A DNA stretch of 64,000 nt from contig JAPEHQ010000002.1 in assembly GCA_027405735.1 (NCBI GenBank), positions 620,001-684,000 on the forward strand. The letters are read 5' to 3'. Position 1 is the first letter of the stretch. Each line of letters opens with the position of its first letter. The notes beneath the pieces were generated by a model that saw only the letters and a program-made list of their open reading frames with translations, was not told where the DNA came from and made no database searches. Of this stretch, positions 12,444-23,213 are shown piece after piece. Both the position numbers and the translations under genes were made by a program. This DNA is from Mucor racemosus (taxonomy: Eukaryota > Mucoromycota > Mucoromycetes > Mucorales > Mucoraceae).

Positions 12444-13156
12444 CTATAAAACACCCTTGGTTGAAGGAACATCGTTGGTACCAGTTCTAGCACAAGCTTC
12501 ACGGAGTGCAACAGCCAAAGACTTGAAAGCAGATTCAGCCTTATGATGATCATTCTTACCCTTCAAAACATCAACATGAAGAGTAATACCAGCAGCACCA
12601 GCAAAAGACTCCAAAACATGAGGAATCATTTCTGTAGACATAGTACCAACCATTTCACGCTTTAAATCGAGATTGATATCAGCAAAAGGACGACCAGAAA
12701 TATCTACAACAGATCTAGAAAGAGCCTATTATAATAAAAGAAATTAGTACCCATACATTCATTAAGTTTATTTCCAAATTTACTTCATCTAAAGGACAGA
12801 ATGCAGAGCCAAAACGCTTGATACCTCTAGGGGTACCAAGGGCCTTCTTGAAAGCCATACCAAGAGCAATACCGGTATCTTCAGCAGAGTGATGATCATC
12901 AATGTAAAGATCACCCTTGCAAGTGACATCTAAAGACCAACCACCATGTTTAGCAAGAGCATGCAACATCTACAAATTTAATATTAGGAAATCGGTGACT
13001 AATTTTGACATGTTATTCTTAAATTACATGATCAAGGAAACCAATGCCGGTATTAATGTTAATCTTTTGATCGAATTTATCGTCAAGATTGATAGAGACT
13101 TTAATGTCGGTTTCGTTAGTCTTTCTTTCTAAAGTGGCAGTACGAGGTTCATCCAT
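12444..13156 (-). CDS. HIS3: Imidazoleglycerol-phosphate dehydratase, three exons
   Basis: Converts imidazole glycerol phosphate to imidazole acetol phosphate, a late step of histidine biosynthesis. Exons on the minus strand are 13156-13028, 12969-12784 and 12725-12444; they join in phase 0 to 198 aa, close to the usual ~200 for monofunctional fungal enzymes. Metal-binding histidine motifs are intact: [13 protein letters not shown] across the first junction, [14 protein letters not shown] in exon 2, and the repeat-like [12 protein letters not shown] and [15 protein letters not shown] in exon 3. The ATG gives the expected short N-terminus ([18 protein letters not shown]). Both introns are under 60 nt. 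No Gcn4-type TGACTC site was seen in the first ~150 bp upstream. Confidence 0.96.
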
Positions 13157-15236
13157 GTTTAATATAAGAAAAAAAAAGCTACAGAAAGAGAGAAAATGAT
13201 AGAAAGGAACTGAAGAAAACAAAGGACTGCCATCTTAAATAGCTCTGCTTTTGGAAAAACTTTGAAGATGGATGGGCTCCGCCACACTAACAACCCGTCA
13301 ATATGCCATTACAAAGAATTATAACCCAATAACAGCGTCTTATTTCGCTATTCTTTATTTGGGACAATGAGGAATTGAACAAATCAGTCTGTTGTTAGGC
13401 ATTCCAAAAATGTTGTAAACGTTTCATTCCGACAATGCCCTGATTTGCTTAATGTCAAATATAGCTTTACTCAAAAGAGGAGAATATGGCGGATACGCTT
13501 GGCAAAAGCACTGTAGTATAATATCAATACTATGTGTATCATTTTATACTGTAAGACATTAGTATTTATTGAACCTATGAACAATTTATCATAGCTCATG
13601 ATTGCCTCTACATTGGTATGTTTATTGCAATGGTATTTGTTAACATTACAAGGATTTCTTTGGATACATTTTTATATATTATTCATTGGAAAAAATAGTG
13701 AGCTGCAATCTTAAACCCATCTACTGGAGATAATAGATATGCTAGCGCCTGATGATACTACTGCGATCAATGTTCTGCAAGCGCGTGTCTCCAATAAAAT
13801 GGTCAATTCATATCGATTTATATCTAATAACGCAAAATAAAAATTAACACATGTGTATCGCAAAGTTCTCAGTCCAAGCATCAAAGAAAAAAACGATTAG
13901 AAGGTTTTGCTATGGTTTTAAAAATCTTTTAAAGCATTATAATTTATCCTTATTTTGAAGCAATTCTAAGGAAACTGTTCTATATTTACTCAATTTGTGA
14001 ACGGATGATAGAATCTAAGCACCTTCTATTATAACCAGTCGCATCCTCCTGGGGTTTTTTATTACTTTAAAATGAATAAACTGTAGATTAAGGGTAGAGT
14101 TTCATTTAAATACGGTTCCTCTTTTCCAAATCTCTGAAAATTGCTATGCCAATCTCTTGGGAAAACATACCTACGTAACTACTGCAATCGGTTTTCAGTT
14201 ATTTAGAAAACACATTCTGAGCCTTCGTTCCGTGTGTATAACATATCCATACTCGTTTATTGTGATTCTCATGAATAAAAACGTATCTTTATTTATCAAA
14301 ACTAGATGTTTTATATATAAATAAATGATGCTTATTGATTAATTTAGTTGCCCGAAAATATCATTTATTGATGTTTAAAGGATTTATTTTCTATAAATTT
14401 AAAAGATAAACACATTTTATTTATTGCACCAAAGTCAATTGCATTCAATTCTTATATTTGCATTTTTTTTTGGACATTATTTATCAAAACGATGTCGCGC
14501 TCTGATTTTGAAGATCGATGGTCGCAAAAAATATTCAAAGACTAAATTTGCAATCAACAGATTGTCATAACCTCAAGTGTACCTAATTTATGATTTCTAT
14601 GCATCTTGAGCGAGTGCACTCTGCGCTTGGGACACTCAAAATGCCCCTGTCTCAATTGAAGACTCTATTTCTGGCATGTTACACACATCAAGTAAACCTT
14701 GTCCTTTGAAAATAATGATAATTTCTTTGATTTTGAAGGTAATACTATGTCTTGGTAGTAAAGTTTAAATAAATAATTTCAAAAAAACTCATTATACTGA
14801 AGAAGCTATTATAAGCTAGTCTTATTTGTCCATGCATTGATATGCAAATATTGATATCTTTTCATCCCTTAAAATGACGAATACTTGTTTCTGGTATAAA
14901 TGCAAACAACTATCTGATTTAAAAACGCCCATCTGTTCAAATGTAAAAACCAGCTTTTAGTATATACAATAGCGATCTTTGAAAACGTATTTCTGCTTAA
15001 TCAATCAGTATGACTAAAAGCCAATTTGATGGCATAATGTATAGCTTAATTTTTCACACGTAAAAACGAGCATGGTGACTTGTCTGCTAGTTTTTCCCCG
15101 GAAGAGATATTTGCTGACTATTTAGAAATACCATTCATCTAATAGAAAAATGCTATATATATAAGCATATTCGGCTCTCCTTTTTCTAGTTTCCCTTTCC
15201 CCACACTTTTTTTCTCTTTTTTTTAAAAAATATAAT
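13157..15236. other. Intergenic region between divergent genes HIS3 and the SDR gene
   Basis: About 2.1 kb without a supported gene or recognised repeat. It must contain both divergent promoters; only the TATA element of the SDR gene is clear. No open frame of note on either strand. Confidence 0.5.
15154..15165 (+). promoter_or_regulatory. TATA box of the SDR gene
   Basis: TATATATATAAG lies about 75-80 bp upstream of the ATG and is followed by a long T/C-rich tract (about 15178-15225), a common fungal core-promoter layout for well-expressed genes. Motif-based inference. Confidence 0.5.
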
Positions 15237-16217
15237 ATGTCTGCTACTGATCGTTTAAACACCATCAAGGGTCATTTATCTGGTAACTTCCCTAAGGGTA
15301 TGTTGGCTGGTGAAGTCGCTATTATCACTGGTTCTGGGTAAAGTATTGATAGGAATGTCAGAAAATTAAATAATATATTAATATTATTATTAGTCAAGGT
15401 ATTGGTAAGAGCTGTGCCGAGATCTTTGCTCGTGAAGGCGCTTTGGTCGTTGTTACTGATATTGATGCTGGTAAATTCATTATCAAATTATACAAATTTT
15501 ACAATGATTTTTAACAATAATGCAATAGCCAAGTCTGATCAAGTTGCTGCTGACATTAATGCTGCTGGTCTTAAGGCTATCTCTATTCCTGGTGATATTC
15601 TTGACGCTACTTTCCCTGAACGTTTAGTCGAAGAGACCGTCAAGACCTTCGGTAAGATCAATCACATTGTTAACAATGCTGGTTTCACTTTTGATGGTAT
15701 GCTCCACAAGATCACTGACAAGCAATGGGATTTGATGCTTGCTGTTCACAACACTGCTCCTTTCAAGATTATTCGTGCTGCTGCCAAATATCTTCGTAAG
15801 AAGGATGGTGAAAACAAGAGCATTGTTAACATTTCTTCTACCTCTGGTCTTCATGGTAATGTTGGTCAAGCTAATTATGCTACTGCTAAGGCCGGTATTG
15901 TTGGTTTAACCAAGACTATTGCTAAAGAATGGGGTGTTTTCGGTGTTCGTTGTAACACTGTTGCCTTTGGTTGGGTTGATACTCGTCTTACTCGTGCCAA
16001 GGAATCTGGTGCTTCCATTGAAGTCAATGGTCAAAAGGTTGCCCTTGGTATCCCTACTGGTAACAAGCCTGCAGCTGGCAACCCTTATGCTGAAATTCCT
16101 TTGGGTCGTGCTGGTACCGCTGAAGAAGTTGCCGGTTCCGTCATGTCTCTCTGTACTCCTTTAACCAGTTATGTTACTGGCCATACACTTGAAGTTACTG
16201 GTGGTCGTGGTATCTAA
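15237..16217 (+). CDS. Short-chain dehydrogenase/reductase, FabG-like, three exons
   Basis: NAD(P)-dependent oxidoreductase of the classical SDR family, closest in pattern to 3-oxoacyl-ACP reductases. Exons 15237-15337, 15394-15470 and 15529-16217 join to 288 aa. Rossmann glycine motif TGSGQGIG at residues 31-38, NNAG at 108-111, catalytic Ser163, Tyr176 and Lys180 (YATAK), and the C-terminal TGGRGI ending typical of FabG-type proteins. Asp at the end of strand 2 (VVVTDID) suggests NAD(H) rather than NADP(H). A ~20-residue leader precedes the core; it is not a clear targeting peptide. The substrate cannot be assigned. In Mucorales some SDRs act in trisporoid synthesis, but nothing here shows that. 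Codon use is biased (GGT, GCT, AAG), so expression is probably substantial. Confidence 0.9.
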
Positions 16218-16927
16218 ATTCCATAACTTTGTTCTTTCTATATTCCTTTAAACATTTGTACATTAAAAATAATAAAATTATAACAAATATTCTTTTTTGT
16301 AAATCGTATTACTTAGTTTGTATCACCATGGCATGATTTTCAATTGCAATTCATCCGAGAGATTACCCTATCAATATGAATTTCAGGGATTGCTGCCGCA
16401 GGACGGACATCAAAATCTGTATTCATACCTGCATATTTAGGTGATTTTTTTTCGAGTTAAAAGAGGAGCCTGATTACACTGTGAATTGGAGAGAAATCCA
16501 TGGCATTTCAAGATAACCACTATATTTTTTATTTTGCAATATTAGGCCATAAATATGTTGTTTTGTACATTATTGGAAGGGTATATTTTGCACAAAAGCT
16601 GAAATTTCGCATTCCGAATTGAAAATTGTGTTGATCATTTTGCCTGTCAATGACTCATATGAAAGCCAAATGAGCAAAACCTAAATGACCTTCCCTCTAA
16701 ACTTTGACTATACACTGCATCTTATTATTAATCAAGAGCAACCCCAATCCTTATTCCTCCTCTCTTGTTTAAAAGCATTTCGATATGATTAAAAAAGTAA
16801 AGTTTATAAGCATATAAAAGAATATAATGGTAATATATCTATATAATGCAAAATGAAGTAGTCTATAAGTGAAAAAAAAGTCTATGGGTACAGATGAAAA
16901 GCAAAATGGAAAGAAACAGATAAGGAA
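16218..16927. other. Convergent 3' intergenic region
   Basis: About 0.7 kb between the 3' ends of the SDR gene (+) and the HPT1-like gene (-). It holds AATAAA-like signals near 16270 and no supported gene. Confidence 0.5.
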
Positions 16928-17605
16928 TTACTTGTGCTTGTTGGCCAATTCAGTGTGAGACTCAATGTCAACGGCATCCCAAGGATAAACCAACCATTGA
17001 TCGGGCATCTCGACAGCAGCAAAGTAGTTCTTCTTGATTTCTTCGGGCAAATCACGCTTCTTGGTCTTGAGCTTGTTGTGAAGAACAAAAATACCTAAAA
17101 CAGTGTTGGATTCTCCGGGTTTCATACCTTTACGGATTTCTTCGGCTTCAATGTCCTTTTTAAGTTCTTCAACAGCGAAAGCCAAAGTAGTACGAGTATC
17201 ATCAACCTCATCAACAATGAGAATACGACGACCCAAAAGAGAGATTTCAGAGTGAGATGCGCCGAAATTGAGCCATTGAGTCTTTTGGACTTGAGTACCA
17301 GGCTTTTCTTCACCATTAGCATTAGCAAGTTCTTCATACAAAGAAAGACCAATGGCTTGAATGGGAATGTTACCACGGCTGGTCTTCTTGAGGAAAGTAC
17401 GAAGGATACGGGCAGGAATGAAACCACCGCCACCGATAGCAATCATGAGATCAGGCTTGAAATCGTCATTGATATTGAAACGATCGACAGATTGACGGAT
17501 AGAGTCATGAATCTGATTATAACTGCAAGATACATATTTTTAGATTTTGGTGTGACATATTTTCTCATCGATTCACATTTACCTGATATGCAACTTATCG
17601 GACAT
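16928..17605 (-). CDS. HPT1: Hypoxanthine-guanine phosphoribosyltransferase (HPT1-like), two exons
   Basis: Purine-salvage phosphoribosyltransferase that makes IMP or GMP from free base and PRPP. Exon 1 (17605-17583, 23 nt) encodes MSDKLHIS; exon 2 is 17522-16928; total 205 aa. Hallmarks: PDLMIAIGGGGFIPARILRT near residues 31-50 and the PRPP-binding loop ILIVDEVDDTRTT at 108-120. Further family features are KTQWLNFG, GIFVLHNKLKTKKRDLP and the C-terminal YPWDAVDIESH. The pattern follows yeast Hpt1 rather than bacterial HPRT. Xanthine phosphoribosyltransferase (Xpt1) is the close alternative; base specificity is not readable by eye. Divergent from KTI12, sharing a 197-bp intergenic region. Confidence 0.92.
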
Positions 17606-17802
17606 GATGAAGTATGTTGCTTTTTAGACAATAAAAGAGACTTATCTTCAAACAAACCCATTTAGTTTTTGAAATTTATATACCAAAAAAAAAAATAATC
17701 AAAAAGGTCACATTGAAAGAGATGAACAGTGGCTTATTGAAGCTAGACACTTCAGTTACGCAAATGTTTAGGTGCTTATTCTTCTTTATTTATCTTTTTA
17801 AA
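17606..17802. promoter_or_regulatory. Compact divergent promoter between HPT1-like and KTI12
   Basis: Only 197 bp separate the two start codons, so both genes must be driven from this segment. An in-frame ATG at 17713 would lengthen Kti12 by 30 residues, but the P-loop of the family sits at the very N-terminus, so 17803 is the better start. No clear factor site was recognised. Confidence 0.5.
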
Positions 17803-18771
17803 ATGCCTCTTATTATTATTTCTGGATACCCTTCAAGTGGAAAGACTCAAAGAGTAAATGAAATCAAAGATTATTTAGTCAAGAAACTCGAACAAGAAAA
17901 CAAATCACTCCGCATTCATGTTATCAATGATGAAAGTCTTCATGTAACAAAAGATGCTTACAATGGTTCGTTAAACTACTATTCTCGGGGGAAAATCTAA
18001 AATATATTAAATTGTGGTTTTATTTAGATGCTCGTGAAGAAAAAAAAGCAAGAGGCGCATTGTTATCAGCTGTAGAAAGGAGTTTATCAAAGGATGATAT
18101 TGTGATTGCGGATGCATTAAATTACATTAAAGGATTTCGATATCAACTTTATTGTATTGCCCGAGCTATCGGTACACCTCATTGTGTAGTTCAAACTGGT
18201 GTTCCTATCGATATTGCAAAAGAATGGAATAAAAGCAGAGGATCTGCAGGTTATGATGAGACAGTGTAAGTTGATTTTCGATTCAAGCATTAATAGGCAA
18301 ATATTAATACATTTGCTTTTATTTAGATTTGATGAATTAATTACGAGATATGAAGAACCAGAGGAACGCAATCGATGGGATTCACCTCTATTTACATTGA
18401 TTTATGACGATAAAGAAATCCCTGCCGACAAGATTTGGGATGCAGTGATATTGAGAAAGGCATTGCCACCCAACAAATCTACCGTATCCAAGCCCGTTTC
18501 ATCTACCAACTACGTTTATGAATTAGATAAAGCCACTTTAGAAATTATCAATGCTTTTGTTGAACGTCAAAAAGAATTTGGAGCAGGTGGAATGCCCATG
18601 GCTGTACCTCGTTCAGAGACAAAAGTAATCAATCCCTCTCGTACTGTCACATTGTCTGAATTGAGAAGACATAGAAAACAATTTGTTACATACAATAAAA
18701 TGAATACAACTTTGGATGTAGGACGTTTGGGTGATGTATTTGTTAATTATCTCAATTCAAATCTAGAATAA
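17803..18771 (+). CDS. KTI12: Kti12-like Elongator-associated P-loop protein, three exons
   Basis: Kti12 is an ATPase-like partner of Elongator, needed for wobble-uridine modification of tRNAs. Exons 17803-17965, 18028-18265 and 18327-18771 join to 281 aa (phases 1 and 2). N-terminal Walker A GYPSSGKT at residues 8-15, the Walker-B-like IVIADALNYIKG at 79-90 followed by FRYQLYC, then RYEEPEERNRWDSPLF, all characteristic of the family. The C-terminal helical domain ends in the conserved LRRHRKQF and GRLGDVFVNYLN region. The intron 1 donor is GTTCGT, weaker than its neighbours' GTAAGT, but the phase and the restored family sequence (AYNDAREEKKARGAL) support it. Confidence 0.93.
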
Positions 18772-18935
18772 ATTCTTTATTGCCTTTCATTTGTGCTTTT
18801 CAAGTAAAATTTCTTTTACATGCGAAATGCTAGTCCATCATATAGGAGAATTTCATCACATTTTACTTTGAGTAAAAATTGATTTTATTCATAATTTAAC
18901 TCATGAAATCGATGTGCGGCATACATGGTTCACTA

Positions 18936-18971
<36 letters not shown>

Positions 18972-21900
18972 TTTATTTTATGGACAACAGTTCAGTTTTA
19001 TAAGAGTTGTTTCAATCACTGCAAGAGTATTTGCAGTAATAGCAGCAGTAGTAAAAATGAATTCAGGCACCGGTTGCCTTCTTTGATCGCAAACATCCAA
19101 AAAAAAAATAATCTTTTTTCGCAAAATCCTCCAAGAACTATCATATAAACACACAAAGCTTATAAAGAGTGAAAAGTAGGACGTAAATTTCTGCATCGAA
19201 TGGTAGTATTTTCTCAAAAAAAAAAAATTACACTAAAACAGTTGCACAATTTTTAAAAGTAAAAATAACGGTTTTCGCCATAAAAAAGTCTAGTTTATGA
19301 ATAATTAATAACCAAACAAATGATATGATATGAATTTCTAGTCATTTTGAGCTTAGGAAAACTACTAGCTGTTCGATCTCGCTACGCTCAATTACGGCGT
19401 TATCCTGGGAGAGGGTTTGCTTTTGCAATTTTTTTAATGAGTATATCATATGATTGGCAGCTCTACCTTGTTACGCTTGATTAATGACCCCAGTGATGGC
19501 CATGTTTATGTTTAAGACATTGGAGATATAGAGGTAAGACAAAAAAAATAATGTAAATCGACTCTAGCGCGATAATTAGAAAGTAAAGGTTTATTGTCAT
19601 CAAATAAACAATTGCACCGTACTAAAAAGCGTAAAGATTTACAGTAATAAACTTGAATCGGGTGGGTACAGCATCGTAGATTCTTGAAGAAGTTTTCAAA
19701 TATCGTAAAATCTCTTATTTTTAAGACTTACAAGGCTTATAAGCAGAATATTAATTTAGAAAATTATTCTTCTCCAGATCATCGATTTTGACATTTTTCA
19801 ATTTTTTTTTTTTTGGTTTTGCAAATTTAGAGTTAATTATGCTACCAATTATAAAAATAAAAAATATACACATATACAGAATTTAGCGCTCTATTTGCTC
19901 AATAAAAAACAACAAACATTTTTATTGCAAAATATTACATGAAAATCCTTTAACCAAAAATCCGTTTTTGGGGCAAAAGTGCAAACTTTCATTACTTAAC
20001 ATTTAATATTAAGCTTTTATAAAATGTGCATTAGCTATGGCTACAATTTTCTTCCACATTGTAGTATATTTAAACGTTGATTTTGGTATCAAAATTTGAT
20101 TTTTCTGTTTTTTGATCAAAATCATGAGTGTTAGTAAGGGTAAAATGAGCCCCGAAAATGTCCGCTACAAAAACTGAATTTTCAGACCGTACGTAGTTAA
20201 ATATAAGAAAAGTTGAAAAAAAAAATACATTTTTATTTAATACTTAAATATATCATAATATATAAGAGGCCTAACCGTTCGATCTCGCAACGCTCAATTA
20301 TGGCGTCATCCTCCCGGCTGGATTTTGCAATTTTTTCAATAAATGTATGGTATGACAGACAGTTTTTCTAGTCTTAAACTACATTTATTATATCAATAAG
20401 CAATGTTAGAAAACACTAATTTTGTAGCTTAGATAAAACACTACTTGCTCTAGCTTTACAACACTGTGGAATGTGTTAGAGTCCGTGTTTTGATGAGCTT
20501 TGGCACTCTAAATTGCCCCTCCCCAAACAGAGCTGATTTTACAAATTTTAAATTTTAAAGAGGATTTAAAGTTGACCAAAACGAATCTAACGTCTTAAAG
20601 CGTATTTATACTTGTTGAAATGTTTTAATTGACGCAATTCATCTAAATTATTCATTTTATCGCACATTTTATCGCACATTTTCGTTAGTGATATCGATTT
20701 GAATAATAATGCGATTTTACGTTTCGCATGAAATTCTCAAAAATACCCATTGAGCGATTTTTAACAATTTTTGCTTATATCTATAAGGGTTGAGAGGTCG
20801 ATTTTTATCATGTTTTTTATGATCCAAAAAAAAAAAAAAATAACAAGTATATGATCAAAGAAATAGTTTTGACTGAATTTGAGTTTCAGATTTGTACAAA
20901 AAGTGCATAAAACAATTCTTTAAAAATACTGTTTTTTGAAAATTTTAGCTAAATTGAAGATATAATTTGCATAATATAGTCATATTTATATAATTGAATT
21001 CATTTATTGAACTAACAAATAGTGAATAACGCTAATATTTTACTGTGCTTGTATTAAAGCGCCTATTTTTGTGACAGTAACACAACATTATTTGTTGCAG
21101 CGCTGTTGCCATATTCCTTATAGTAATACATTTTGATCGCTTTTGCAATATTGATCAGATAGAAACGCACTTTTAGGTTCATAAATGCACATACAAATAT
21201 TCAAACCTACCATTTAATATTAATTTTTTAAAGTAAAAAGTCAAGTTTCAATGATTAAAAATTATGGTTTGCGTAATTTTTGGTTTGCGTTTGTTCCTTT
21301 TTTGAATGAAAAATGAGGAATAACAGATAACAATGTTCAGTTTGCCTTATATAACCTCTTTATATTATCAATCTTTCACATGAATCTAAATAGTATATAT
21401 GTCTTCATGGTTTATGAATGATTCGTAGATCCATATTTCCTTATTAATTAGACTTTATCATAATTAAACCCTGTCTAATCGCTTAAAAACAACAGGAAAC
21501 ATATAAATCTATAGTATTAGCATCATTACATGCTAACAAATGCTTCAAATAAAAAAATGGCAATACTGATCATGCAAAAGCTCTAACAGGTCGCTAGAAA
21601 TGCAATTTAAACCCAGCATAGAACCCATTTCTGTTTAATCATAGCAATCAACAGGAGCGACATTTATCAGCCAGGGCAACCCATTAAAAACGATATTCTC
21701 GGGATTAACTTTTTACATATCATTTCACACGCCATGAGGAATCTAAAAACACAATTTACCGACTTTTTTCTGTGATTAAAAGTATATTTACGTATACGAC
21801 AAAAACTGTTCCGCCACAAATTTAGGAAAATGTAAGATATATTCATCTCTACAACATATAATATCAACAACACGATTATGACGGTATCATGCAAGCTTTT

Positions 21901-22054
21901 ATAACAAAACATTTACCAAAATGTCAGATAAAAAACGTCACTTTTTTTTTGTTTCAAAAAGTGCATCTTCATTCATGTATTTTTTATTACTTTTTCACCC
22001 ATTCTCTTTCATATCCTAGGCCATTTTTTATTTTTATTTTTCTGAATATATAAT
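18772..22054. other. Gene-poor intergenic region containing repeat copy C
   Basis: About 3.3 kb without a supported gene. It contains a T30 run at 18939-18968 and an inverted partial copy of the A/B repeat at 19491-20345. The open frames at 18903-19148 and 18978-19217 cover the homopolymer and do not look real. Confidence 0.5.
19491..20345 (-). repeat. Dispersed repeat A/B family, partial copy C (inverted)
   Basis: The reverse complement aligns by eye with 36.95-37.79 kb (copy A) and 40.68-41.54 kb (copy B). The best-conserved core, at about 20060-20200 here, includes GCGGACATTTTCGGGGCTCA (in A/B sense) and a palindrome-rich stretch around TTTGATCAAAA. A ~75-bp block starting GTTCGATCTCGC occurs twice in the same direction, at about 19373-19445 and 20276-20350, flanking the copy; A and B have it only once. 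No coding potential seen. Confidence 0.8.
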
Positions 22055-22795
22055 ATGGGTAAATAATTAAATCTTCATTAGTACCATTCAAACTTTGATG
22101 AAAAAAGAGTAAGTAATTTAATTAAAAAAAATTTATTGGTTAGTTGTTGCACAAGTTCAGAAACCTGCACCCGAGTTTGATGCTCCTGGTGTAATAAATG
22201 GAGAAATTGTTGACCACATTAAACTTTCTGATTACGAAGGAAAATATGTGGTACTTTTCTGGTATCCTTTAGATTTTACTTTTGTTTGTCCAACAGAAAT
22301 TATTGCATTCAATGATGCTTATGAAGAATTTCAATCTTTGGATTGTCAATTGATTGCTGCTTCCTGTGATTCTGGTAAGTTTAATATATTTATATAGAGA
22401 CGTGATAAGCAAATACTGAAAGGCAGAATTTAGAATACGCTCATCACGCTTGGATTAGTACACCACGTCAAGCTGGTGGACTCGGAAAAGAGACTAAAAT
22501 TCCTATCATTGCTGATAAAACAAAAAGTATCGCTAAAAGTTACGGTATCTATCTCAAAAATGAAGGGATTCCGTTGCGTGGATTATTTATTATTGATCCA
22601 AAGGGCATTATTCGTCAAATTACTATAAATGATTTACCAGTTGGAAGATCAGTTTCAGAAATTATTAGATTAGTTGAAGCTTTCCAGTTTACTGATAAAC
22701 ATGGAGAAGTCTGTCCAGCCAATTGGAATAAGGGAAGCAAGACTATTATACCTGATGTTGAAAAAGCTAAAGCATATTTCCAGGACGATGATTGA
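22055..22795 (+). CDS. TSA1: Typical 2-Cys peroxiredoxin (Tsa1/AhpC family), three exons with a 4-nt first coding exon
   Basis: Thioredoxin-dependent peroxidase of the cytosol. Exons 22055-22058 (ATGG), 22144-22374 and 22434-22795 join to 198 aa, the usual family length. The first coding exon is only 4 nt; splicing to the acceptor at 22143 yields [13 protein letters not shown], which mirrors the start of yeast Tsa1, whereas reading on without splicing hits TAA at once. Peroxidatic Cys50 in DFTFVCPTE, resolving Cys172 in GEVCPANW, arginine in [11 protein letters not shown], and the hyperoxidation-sensitivity marks GGLG (93-96) and YF (193-194) are all present. It may therefore act as a peroxide sensor or floodgate enzyme as well as a scavenger. 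Confidence 0.94.
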
Positions 22796-23213
22796 TTGAG
22801 TCTCCGGTTCGTTGAAAAATCAGAATATCATTTCACTTTTTGACGTCAATGGTGGTATCTTTCTCTGATTTCCATAATGGCTCCTTGATCGCAATAATAA
22901 AAAATAATGTAAAACGTGCACATTTACAATCGTTAATTCTGATATTTTATTTGTGATTTTTGCAGATTTAATTAGTTTGCGTTCTGTTAAACGGCTTTTC
23001 ATTAATGCTTAGGTAAAACATTGTACATTAGGTTCATATATGAATCGAATCCGGGCTTTAAAAAATAGAATCTCTCATATTTTCATGTTGAAAAGAAGGT
23101 TCTTTTGGAAACATCCCAATTTTTTTTTCATATAAAAATACCAATTTTCCCTTGCTTCTACTAATCTTTTTTCCTACAGGTGCTTCTCCCCCCTTTTTTT
23201 TACCATCTAAAAA
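22796..23213. other. Intergenic region between peroxiredoxin and glyoxalase II
   Basis: Holds the peroxiredoxin 3' end and the glyoxalase II promoter. The notable element is a perfect CRE at 22841 (separate entry). No gene supported. Confidence 0.5.
22841..22848. promoter_or_regulatory. Perfect CRE palindrome TGACGTCA
   Basis: This is the optimal site for ATF/CREB bZIP factors such as the Atf1-like protein encoded at 56118-57283. It lies 46 bp after the peroxiredoxin stop and 366 bp before the glyoxalase II ATG, two stress-defence genes. Function is inferred; an 8-bp site can occur by chance about once per 65 kb, more rarely in DNA this AT-rich. Confidence 0.4.
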
